Shown in pieces: positions 1-5,658 of a stretch of DNA of 6,373 nt; the stretch's first letter is position 1, and each line of letters begins with the position of its first letter. The notes under the pieces were generated by a model. It saw only the letters and a list, made by a program, of their open reading frames with translations. It ran no database searches and had not been told where the DNA came from. The stretch is from Robiginitomaculum sp. (lineage in GTDB: Bacteria > Pseudomonadota > Alphaproteobacteria > Caulobacterales > Maricaulaceae): positions 35,275 through 41,647 of the forward strand of contig NVVU01000013.1 of NCBI GenBank assembly GCA_002733485.1. The letters are read 5' to 3'. A program made the position numbers and the translations under genes.

Positions 1-843
1 CTGGGCATGAAGGACAGCCGCTTTGTTAATGCTTCAGGCCTGCCGGATAAACGCCAGGTGATGACAGCGCGCGATATGGCGGTACTGGCCTATCGTATCC
101 ACCATGACTTTCCCACCGATTATCGGTATTTCTCGCTCAGTAAGCTGGTGTGGAACCAACGCAGCCTGCCTAATCACAATGCGTTGTTGGGGCGCGTTAA
201 AGGCGTTGATGGCCTGAAAACCGGCTTTACCAACCAGTCCGGCTATAACATTGCCGTCACGGCCCAGCGCAAAGGCGAACGCCTGATTGTGGTGGTCTTT
301 GGCGGGGCTTCGGGGGCCGAGCGCGATGCCTATGCCACCAAATTGCTGGAACGGGCCTTTGGCGTGCTGGCCCAGCGGCGTGCCAATAAAGACGCGGCAA
401 AAACCCCGCCGCTAAAAGACCTGGATGATCGCGAGCCAGTGCTGGTAGCAGGCCTGCCGGGCCTTGCTCATCAGGGCGATGGCGAGCGGCGCGGAGTTCA
501 GATTGTCATTGATGATACCATCGAGACCCGCCCTTTGCCTCTGATCAAGGCGGCATCAGCGCCTCAAAGAAGCCTGCCAATGGAACCCACAACCACCGGG
601 AAATGGGGCATTCAGGTGGGGGCATTTTCATCGCCCAAACAGGCCAGCACCCGCCTGCACCACATTAGCGACATCGCCCAGAACGAACTTGCCGGTTATG
701 CGGGCCAGATTGCCGAAGGAGAGCGCAATGGCGCGCCGCTATATCGGGTGCGGTTTTTGGGCCTTAGCCCCACCGGCGCACGGACGCTCTGTGCCAAATT
801 AAATACGCTGGGCCAATCCTGTTTTGCGGTGCCGCCGGGCTGA
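1..843 (+). CDS. D-alanyl-D-alanine carboxypeptidase (PBP5/6-like, S11 family) with C-terminal SPOR domain, 5'-truncated
   Basis: The reading frame is open from base 1, so the gene starts upstream; the ATG at 7 is internal. The 280 visible residues begin in the family's conserved LGM-x-x-S-x-F-x-N-x-x-GLP stretch. The third active-site motif of penicillin-binding carboxypeptidases, KTG, is at residues 73-75 within GVDGLKTGFTNQSGY. The SxxK and SxN motifs must lie upstream of the window. After the catalytic domain comes a linker rich in Ala, Pro and charged residues, then a SPOR domain from about residue 199 (KWGIQVGAF) to the end. Family knowledge: these periplasmic, membrane-anchored enzymes trim the terminal D-Ala from peptidoglycan stem peptides, and SPOR domains bind glycan stripped of peptides at division septa. 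Septal recruitment is inferred. The SPOR domain carries Cys264 and Cys274, possibly a disulfide. The gene converges on mipZ with only 4 bp between the stop codons. Confidence 0.92.
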   Translation: MGMKDSRFVNASGLPDKRQVMTARDMAVLAYRIHHDFPTDYRYFSLSKLVWNQRSLPNHNALLGRVKGVDGLKTGFTNQSGYNIAVTAQRKGERLIVVVFGGASGAERDAYATKLLERAFGVLAQRRANKDAAKTPPLKDLDDREPVLVAGLPGLAHQGDGERRGVQIVIDDTIETRPLPLIKAASAPQRSLPMEPTTTGKWGIQVGAFSSPKQASTRLHHISDIAQNELAGYAGQIAEGERNGAPLYRVRFLGLSPTGARTLCAKLNTLGQSCFAVPPG

Positions 844-847
844 TCGT

Positions 848-1726
848 TCAAAATGCAAACGCGGCGCCTTGCAGCGCCTTCAGTTTCAATACAATCAACA
901 GATCACGCAATTCCTGACGGGCGGCCACATGGCTCATGGAGAACTGGATGGCGCTGCCCTTTTGCGTCAAATCCAGCAGCGTCAGGCCAGAGGGAAACAG
1001 TTCTCGATATATCACCCGCTCGCCAAAGCCCGGGGCCAGCCGAAAGCCCAGCCGGTTCGAGAGGATTTGCAGGCTGTCGCCCACCCGTTGTTTATTGCGC
1101 GCATTGATCATGCTCATGCGGTTGCGCATCACCACCCAGTCAATGCTTTTATGCGCACGCGCCGCCTTGTGTTTGCGGGCATCCCAGACCATTTCGCTAT
1201 AGAGGCTGGGCCGGGCCTTGGCCACCCCGCCCTGCGCCGTATTGGCCAGTAGATCAAAATCCACAAAGCTGTCATTGATCGGCGTTAAAATGGTGTCAGC
1301 ATCCCCATGGGCCAGCCGGGAAAGATAGGTATCGCTGCCGGGGGCATCCACAATGATAAAATCATGGTTTGCCTTTAGCGCCGCCAAAGAGACCTGCCAG
1401 TTATTCGCCTCTTCCTCTTCACGTGTATCCAGCTGGCGGGAGGCACCAGAGGCAACCATCGCCATATCGGGCACCGGCAAAGACTGGTTTTGCGTCTTGG
1501 CCCAAGCGGCCCGGTTTTCCATATACCGGGTGAATGTGCGTTGGCGTGTATCCAGATCAATAACGCCGACCCGGTGGCCCATGCGCATCAGTGCCAACGA
1601 TAAATGCACCGCAATGGTGGACTTGCCCGCCCCGCCTTTTTCATTGCCAACCACAATGACATGACCATCGGGCGTTCCATGGGTTTTCAGGTTTTCAACG
1701 GTATCTTCATTCAATGGGGTTTGCAT
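848..1726 (-). CDS. mipZ: MipZ, ParA-like ATPase that positions the division plane
   Basis: A 292-residue cytoplasmic P-loop ATPase of the ParA/MinD superfamily. The deviant Walker A motif is GNEKGGAGKST (residues 27-37), with signature Lys30 and catalytic Lys35. The A' motif is VIDLDTRQRT (55-64) and Walker B/switch II is IIVDAPG (124-130). The N-terminal core and the DLDxRQRT stretch match MipZ rather than ParA or MinD. Family knowledge, from Caulobacter: MipZ forms a gradient from ParB-bound chromosome poles and blocks FtsZ polymerisation except at midcell. About 20 residues (MQTPLNEDT...) precede the core, more than in Caulobacter MipZ. There is no Met between residue 1 and the P-loop, so the ATG at 1726 is kept. 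Its ribosome site is weak: AGG, then 5 nt. The gene is divergent from the chaperone gene across 34 bp and convergent with the carboxypeptidase. No ParB or ParA gene is visible here. Confidence 0.93.
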   Translation of the reverse strand: MQTPLNEDTVENLKTHGTPDGHVIVVGNEKGGAGKSTIAVHLSLALMRMGHRVGVIDLDTRQRTFTRYMENRAAWAKTQNQSLPVPDMAMVASGASRQLDTREEEEANNWQVSLAALKANHDFIIVDAPGSDTYLSRLAHGDADTILTPINDSFVDFDLLANTAQGGVAKARPSLYSEMVWDARKHKAARAHKSIDWVVMRNRMSMINARNKQRVGDSLQILSNRLGFRLAPGFGERVIYRELFPSGLTLLDLTQKGSAIQFSMSHVAARQELRDLLIVLKLKALQGAAFAF

Positions 1727-1760
1727 GGCAACCTGATCCGAATCACAGACAGGGACAATT
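1727..1760. promoter_or_regulatory. 34-bp divergent intergenic region between mipZ and the chaperone gene
   Basis: This gap must serve both divergent start codons, so the promoters must reach into the flanking coding sequences. For the chaperone, AGGGA at 1751-1755 is a reasonable ribosome site 5 nt before the ATG. For mipZ, a minus-strand CATAAT (1763 to 1758), overlapping the chaperone start codon, resembles a sigma70 -10 box. I find no good -35 partner at 16-18 bp. I see no full CtrA-type TTAA-N7-TTAA site. Promoter placement is a weak inference. Confidence 0.3.
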
Positions 1761-2483
1761 ATGCGCCACTTCGCCAGATTTACACTCTGTTTGACTGCGC
1801 TTTTGGGATTTGCCTGCGCCAGTTATGCAGATATCACCACCGACCCATCCCGGATAGTCCTGACCGAACAAAACCGCGCCGGTGAGGTGAAGGTTCATAA
1901 CAGCGGCGGCCATACCCTGAGGATCAGCGTGAAGTGGAGCGACATCGCCCAGGGGCCGGACGGAGTATTACACCCCGTGCCCGAAGAGGCCGCCCCCTCG
2001 GACTCTCGCGGCCTGCATTTATGGCCTCGCAAATTCACCCTGAAACCCGATGAAACTCGTGCCGTTTATGTGGTTCTGGACCCCAAAAGCGACATTGAGG
2101 GGGAACGCAGAGTGCATATCCGCATTGATGCAGATCGCGCCAATGGCAAGGGGCCGCGCTGGGGCCTGACCCTACCGGTATTTGTGCGCGAAACGGCCAT
2201 GGCGATGATCGTACAGATCACCGATGTATACTGGGCCGGGGCACAGAGCCTTATGGTCACCCTTTATCGCGACGGCGGAGCCACGCCCTATGGCCGGCTG
2301 GTAGTGACCAATGATCGCGGTGAAATTTTAGGCGAGCTGGGCAACATTACCCTTTATGCCGACAAGCATAGCATCCAATACGAAATTCCGCTGGAACAAC
2401 CATTAGAAGGCACCGCCTATGTTACCTATCTGGGCGCGGGTGAGTTTGACAATCAGACTTTTGATGTTCACCAGATCAATTGA
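1761..2483 (+). CDS. PapD-like periplasmic (fimbrial-type) chaperone, apparently orphan
   Basis: 240 residues with a Sec signal peptide (MRHFARF, a hydrophobic core, then cleavage probably after ASYA at residue 23). The mature protein has the two-part immunoglobulin-like pattern of pilus chaperones. It starts DITTDPSRIVL, where Arg31 could match the conserved first-strand Arg of PapD. Next come the donor-strand-type segment LWPRKFTLKPDETRAVYVVL (88-107) and a GLTLPVFVR stretch (135-143) typical of alphaproteobacterial members. The second domain follows from about residue 150. Family knowledge: such chaperones cap pilin-like subunits in the periplasm and hand them to an outer-membrane usher. 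The Lys that pairs with the Arg in PapD is not obvious here. No usher or subunit gene is next to it: mipZ lies upstream and a SPOR lipoprotein downstream. The client is therefore unknown. AGGGA sits 5 nt before the start. Confidence 0.8.
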   Translation: MRHFARFTLCLTALLGFACASYADITTDPSRIVLTEQNRAGEVKVHNSGGHTLRISVKWSDIAQGPDGVLHPVPEEAAPSDSRGLHLWPRKFTLKPDETRAVYVVLDPKSDIEGERRVHIRIDADRANGKGPRWGLTLPVFVRETAMAMIVQITDVYWAGAQSLMVTLYRDGGATPYGRLVVTNDRGEILGELGNITLYADKHSIQYEIPLEQPLEGTAYVTYLGAGEFDNQTFDVHQIN

Positions 2484-2486
2484 TTT

Positions 2487-3239
2487 TCAACCCGGCGTCC
2501 GGCCGGTAAAATCTGCGGGCACGCAATACTGGCCCGACTGTCGCAATTGCGCACAGACCTTAAGCGCCTGTTCCCGACTGGCAAAGGGACCAGCCTTCAA
2601 GCGTTCAAAAATGCCTTTTTTGGGACCCAGGTCCACGCGTTCCACCCGAGCCTCAAGGTCGCTCAATGCCTCTGGTGTTTTGGCTTTGATTTGTGCAAAG
2701 CCTTCTAAAGCGCGGCTGGCAGTGCGGTAGCTTCCCAAATGCACCGCATAGAACAGGCTGCGCGCATCTTTAAGCGCTGGCGCAGGCCTAATCGATTGCG
2801 ACCCATCGGCCTGATAAGATGCCCGATATATCCGCGCGCCATTAACGACCGCCCCCAGGGTATGGGCAGCATTTGCCTTTTGCACATCCAGACGCTGAAT
2901 ATCGCCCAAAGTGTTGGGCCGGGCAGGCAGTATATTCATGGATGCCTGCTTAGTGCCCATCGGACCGTTCGCCGGCGGCATCAGGGCTGCGGCCAGCTGA
3001 TAAATCTCGGGGGCGGCACTTTTCACCGCACGAAGATCATGCTCATCGGCACCCCTTAATCGCGCCATCACCACATCCACCGCAATTTTCAGGCCGGGGT
3101 CGATGGCTTTGGCCATGGGCACTTGCCTGGTTTTTTTATGACCCACGATGGGCAAAGACGAACACCCCCCCAAAAGGGAGGCCGTCAGGACTGCGGTGAT
3201 AAGAGTGGAAGTACGCATGCCTCTTAACTGCGCCAACAT
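2487..3239 (-). CDS. Outer-envelope lipoprotein with C-terminal SPOR domain
   Basis: 250 residues. The N-terminus is a lipoprotein signal: a basic start, a hydrophobic stretch and lipobox LLGGC with the acylated Cys at residue 26, followed by SSLP. A helical Ala-rich middle (about 45-130) is not recognised. Residues from about 162 to 243 form a SPOR domain: FYAVHLGSY as first strand, a helix, a variable loop, ERLKAGPF, then a second helix and the final strand. Cys229 and Cys239 have the same C-x9-C spacing as in the carboxypeptidase. Family knowledge: SPOR domains bind septal peptidoglycan; a division-associated role is inferred. The start is uncertain. The second Met (base 3218) also gives a good signal peptide with Cys at 19, but the AAGAGG before it is only 1 nt away, too close for a normal ribosome site, so I keep 3239. 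It follows the DUF1489 gene by 26 bp, probably co-transcribed, and converges on the chaperone gene with a 3-bp gap. Confidence 0.85.
   Translation of the reverse strand: MLAQLRGMRTSTLITAVLTASLLGGCSSLPIVGHKKTRQVPMAKAIDPGLKIAVDVVMARLRGADEHDLRAVKSAAPEIYQLAAALMPPANGPMGTKQASMNILPARPNTLGDIQRLDVQKANAAHTLGAVVNGARIYRASYQADGSQSIRPAPALKDARSLFYAVHLGSYRTASRALEGFAQIKAKTPEALSDLEARVERVDLGPKKGIFERLKAGPFASREQALKVCAQLRQSGQYCVPADFTGRTPG
2492..2506. other. Small hairpin at the chaperone/lipoprotein convergent junction
   Basis: CCGGC-GTCCG-GCCGG has 5-bp arms and a 5-nt loop. It lies within the last codons of the lipoprotein gene and just after the chaperone stop codon. It could mark the 3' end of the chaperone transcript. 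There is no U-run after it on either strand, so calling it a terminator is not justified. Confidence 0.25.
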
Positions 3240-3265
3240 GGTTACCGAAGCCTTAATATGGACGG

Positions 3266-3700
3266 CTACCAGGCCCCAATATCGCGTAAATGTACTCGCA
3301 AATCGCTGGGCAGTTCCACGCCGCCGACCTGTTCCGTAAAATCTGCCGGAGCATCATTGGCGTTAAGATAACGCCAGCCCTGAAATGGCCGTCTTGGCTG
3401 TGGCTCGGTGGGGATCAGGTCCAGCCCCAGCACCAGACGGCATCGCCGGATACCGTCCTCGCCGATCACCTCTTCCATCGCGACAATCTTCTGGCGTGCC
3501 TGCACCACACGCTTGATCACCCAATAGAGCGACCCGCCATTCAGGATTTCATCGGCGCGGCGCGGGGTCATGCGGGTGACATGACAGGGGTTTGGCCGTT
3601 CGCCGCGCGCCCGGCGCGCGGCCATGCGGGCCGCATACAGATCTTGCAACTGGTCCAGCCGGTCAATGCCAACACAAAGTTTGATCAAGTGTAACGCCAT
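3266..3700 (-). CDS. DUF1489 family protein, function unknown
   Basis: 144 residues, no signal peptide or membrane segment, so probably cytoplasmic. It is recognised as DUF1489 by its start (MALHLIKLCVG), HVTRMTPRR (40-48), GSLYWVIKRVVQARQ (56-70), the RPFQGWRYL segment (104-112) and the end ELPSDLRVHLRDIGAW. The family is widespread in Alphaproteobacteria as a single small protein; no biochemical role is known to me. The ATG at 3700 is chosen over a TTG two codons upstream because MALHLIKLCVG is the family's usual start. No convincing ribosome site precedes it. It lies 42 bp after the exported-protein gene and 26 bp before the SPOR lipoprotein on the same strand, and I see no terminator in either gap, so a shared transcript is likely. 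Confidence 0.85.
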   Translation of the reverse strand: MALHLIKLCVGIDRLDQLQDLYAARMAARRARGERPNPCHVTRMTPRRADEILNGGSLYWVIKRVVQARQKIVAMEEVIGEDGIRRCRLVLGLDLIPTEPQPRRPFQGWRYLNANDAPADFTEQVGGVELPSDLRVHLRDIGAW

Positions 3701-3742
3701 GCCCAAGCTTATGCAGGATTCACGCTGAATGGCAAAGCCGTA

Positions 3743-4558
3743 TCAGCGCTTTTCAAAACCAAAATTGCTGACGGTGGTTAGCTGTTCAAATTTTTTAAAC
3801 AATGCCTTGCCACGAACCTCCACCGTTTGGTGCGTGGTTACCAGCGGGCCATCCGGCCAGGCCGGGGCAATATCCATCATAATTTCAAAATGCTTGATTT
3901 TGGCTACGGCCATTGGCTTGAAGCTTTTTGGCGCATAAAAGCGCACGCCGGTCAGGCGTTGTTCGTCCTTGCTGATGAACATTTCGCCTTTCAGATGGAA
4001 TGCAAAAACATTGCCGCCCTTGTTCTTTTTTACCTCGTCTTTTTTCTCATGATCTTCCCCGTCATCACCGCCAAAATCAAAGGAGCCGGGGGCCGGTTGA
4101 AAAGAAAACACGAAAGCCTGATCTTCTTCGCGCTCGAAATGGGCTGAATTGTTCAGCAATTTTTCGGGGCCCTTGATTACCAGATCACGATCCGGGATCA
4201 CGTCCTCGCCCTTTTCCGCCTTCTTTTGTAAATCTTTTTGGCGCTGTTTGAGCATTTTTTTGCGCGCCTTGGCGTTTTCCTCTTCGCTAGGGTGAAGAAG
4301 AATATATTGCGCGTCCGCCGGGCGCTGTGGATCAAAGGAAAACTCGATCAGGGGATTGTCTTCATCACCAGTTTCAACCCGGGTGGAGAAGGCAAAGCGA
4401 TCCGCTTTGGCATTTTCGTAGCGCGTTTTTGCATCCACAATTGCTGCTGCCAGAGCGGCCTGCGCCGGTGCATTGAGCGCGGCATCACCAAACGCCACTA
4501 TGGGAGAGAATAAAGTAAGGCAAAGAATGACGGCAAAAGGGAAAGAAAGCCGGTTCAT
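3743..4558 (-). CDS. Exported protein of unknown function with charged low-complexity middle
   Basis: 271 residues. A clear Sec signal peptide (MNRLSFPF, hydrophobic core, cleavage near AFG-DA at about 24-26) with no lipobox Cys points to a periplasmic or secreted protein. Residues 26-80 contain an Ala-rich helix and FAFSTRVETGDEDNPLIEF. Residues 92-122 are a Lys/Glu/Gln-rich helix, perhaps coiled coil. Residues 161-182 are a Gly/Asp/Glu/Lys-rich low-complexity linker. The C-terminal 90 residues alternate like beta strands (FAFHLKGEMFIS, RLTGVRFYAP, HFEIMMDIAP, QTVEVRGKALF). This could be a LolA/LolB-like or lipid-binding half-barrel, but I cannot identify a family. ATG 4558 is preferred over the TTG at 4564 because AGGAG at 4565-4569 is 6 nt from the ATG, while the TTG abuts it. 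It sits between the JmjC-like gene (76 bp upstream) and the DUF1489 gene on the same strand. Confidence 0.75.
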   Translation of the reverse strand: MNRLSFPFAVILCLTLFSPIVAFGDAALNAPAQAALAAAIVDAKTRYENAKADRFAFSTRVETGDEDNPLIEFSFDPQRPADAQYILLHPSEEENAKARKKMLKQRQKDLQKKAEKGEDVIPDRDLVIKGPEKLLNNSAHFEREEDQAFVFSFQPAPGSFDFGGDDGEDHEKKDEVKKNKGGNVFAFHLKGEMFISKDEQRLTGVRFYAPKSFKPMAVAKIKHFEIMMDIAPAWPDGPLVTTHQTVEVRGKALFKKFEQLTTVSNFGFEKR

Positions 4559-4634
4559 AAGCAACTCCTAGCTTGCCCCCCGGCGCACCCAGAAGCGCTT
4601 CTAGCGCGCCATTGAGGCTACCACAAGACGCCTT
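4559..4634 (-). promoter_or_regulatory. Leader of the exported-protein gene with a 12-bp perfect palindrome
   Basis: This 76-bp gap holds a strong ribosome site (minus-strand TAGGAG, 4565-4570). AGAAGCGCTTCT at 4591-4602 is a perfect 12-bp palindrome about 33 bp upstream of the start codon. It is followed by no U-run on the minus strand, so it is not a standard terminator for the upstream gene. It could be a regulator-binding site or chance. No convincing -35/-10 pair was found. Confidence 0.35.
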
Positions 4635-5579
4635 TTAAGCCGTCGCCTTTTCGCCGGCCAGCTCCCGCACCGATGCGCTTGACCCCGGGTCCACATCAAA
4701 CAGATAGCCCCCTTCATGCGCAGTCCTGGCCTTGACCAGTTTCATCTTGCGTAAGATGCGCGAAGCGGCAAAGCGAACAAAACGGCTGGCAAAACCCTGT
4801 TCCTCAATTTTGGGATTCAGACCTAACCGGCGACGTAAAATACCATTGGTGATCTGAGCGCCGTTTTGCATAATGGTGCTAAAGGGGGAATATTCCATGG
4901 CGATGGAAACATTCATATCCCCAAGGTTCAATACCCGGTGCGGCGCATGCAACGGCCAGCATGCCGCCTGCCCCGGCTCCAGATCATAAATAATGGCTTT
5001 GTTATCCATTGCTTTTTTATAGGGCACATCATCATTGTGTTCGTGCAGCAAAATTTCTTCGACTTCGTATTCGGGCATGGTTGCATCATCAATAGGGTAA
5101 ACCCAGACACGTTTATGGCCGCGTAAATGCCACAGCATGACGTCGGATCGGTCAATGTGATAGGGCACGCCGGCGCTTGGCGATGAGATCAACAATCCGC
5201 CCATCATGCTGACCGGGTTAAAGCCGGGGTTCAAAGCCTTTAGCTCGCCAATCATGGTGTTTAAGAGAGCCATGTATTCGGGGTGAATATTGAAGGTTTT
5301 GCGCAAATTAATCCACAAACGTCCAGTACGAACGGCTTTTAGCAAAGCTTCGCCGCTATGATTGCCCGGATCACCGCCGCGCCAGGACGCCATATCGTCC
5401 GCCCCCTCGTTCATGGTGCAAAAATCAGAAAGATCGCGCGGGTGCTTTTCAATCAGTTCGATCAGCTTCTCGTCCGAAAATAGCGGACTTTTATGCACCT
5501 GGTGCTGCCACATAAGGGGAGATTTACGAAAATTTTCGCGCTGAGTTCGGGTCCAGTTGGCGATCAAAGGCTCTGTCAT
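4635..5579 (-). CDS. JmjC/cupin-like protein, putative Fe(II)-dependent oxygenase
   Basis: 314 residues, probably cytoplasmic, no signal peptide. The core (about 125-235) reads as a cupin/JmjC-like double-stranded beta-helix. It has GLLISSPSAGVPYHIDRSD with an H141-x-D143 metal-ligand motif, WHLRGHKRVWVYP just after it, and PGQAACWPLHAPHRVLNLG with His214 as the likely distal ligand. This is the HxD...H triad of Fe(II)/2-oxoglutarate enzymes of the Cupin_8/JmjC type. Family knowledge: members hydroxylate proteins or small molecules; bacterial ones are often labelled transcription factor jumonji without evidence of DNA binding. The substrate here is unknown. The C-terminal 80 residues are basic and helical (RRRLGLNPK, SRILRKMKLVKAR). 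The start at 5579 is set by AGGAG (5588-5592) 8 nt upstream. The frame is open to 5765, but that would run into the mccA 3' end and adds sequence of no recognisable type. It is the second gene after mccA's end, 79 bp apart. Confidence 0.8.
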   Translation of the reverse strand: MTEPLIANWTRTQRENFRKSPLMWQHQVHKSPLFSDEKLIELIEKHPRDLSDFCTMNEGADDMASWRGGDPGNHSGEALLKAVRTGRLWINLRKTFNIHPEYMALLNTMIGELKALNPGFNPVSMMGGLLISSPSAGVPYHIDRSDVMLWHLRGHKRVWVYPIDDATMPEYEVEEILLHEHNDDVPYKKAMDNKAIIYDLEPGQAACWPLHAPHRVLNLGDMNVSIAMEYSPFSTIMQNGAQITNGILRRRLGLNPKIEEQGFASRFVRFAASRILRKMKLVKARTAHEGGYLFDVDPGSSASVRELAGEKATA

Positions 5580-5658
5580 GGTCCAAGCTCCTGCAATTCT
5601 GCCCCATATTGGGGCATTGCCCTCAACGATGAGGGGAATTTTGCAAAAGTTACGCCAG
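5580..5658 (-). promoter_or_regulatory. mccA to JmjC-like intergenic region with three consecutive inverted repeats
   Basis: In 79 bp there are three dyads in a row. TTTTGCAAAA (5639-5648) is a perfect 10-bp palindrome. CCCTCA-ACGA-TGAGGG (5620-5635) has 6-bp arms and a 4-nt loop. TGCCCCA-TAT-TGGGGCA (5600-5616) has 7-bp arms and a 3-nt loop. The strong ribosome site of the next gene (5588-5592) follows 7 nt after the last. On the minus strand neither G/C-rich hairpin is followed by a U-run, so intrinsic termination after mccA is not well supported. They may act as mRNA 3'-end stabilisers, leader hairpins or operators. Confidence 0.5.

Noticed and set aside
863..878. GGCGC-N6-GCGCC hairpin as a terminator for the carboxypeptidase
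   Set aside because: The stem is only 5 bp, it lies inside mipZ coding sequence, and no continuous T-run follows.
824..1252. 142-residue plus-strand open frame running from the carboxypeptidase end into mipZ
   Set aside because: It is antisense to conserved mipZ codons, with His/Arg/Gln-rich composition typical of shadow frames.
1721..1749. TTGCAT with a spaced CACAGA as a sigma70 promoter for the chaperone gene
   Set aside because: The -10 match is poor and the -35 lies across the mipZ start; this is not better than chance.
3290..3694. 134-residue plus-strand open frame antisense to DUF1489
   Set aside because: It lies wholly inside a recognised gene and has no family features; GC-rich codon use on the other strand explains it.
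3827..4513. Plus-strand open frames opposite the exported-protein gene
   Set aside because: The minus-strand gene has a signal peptide and a strong ribosome site; the opposite frames have neither.
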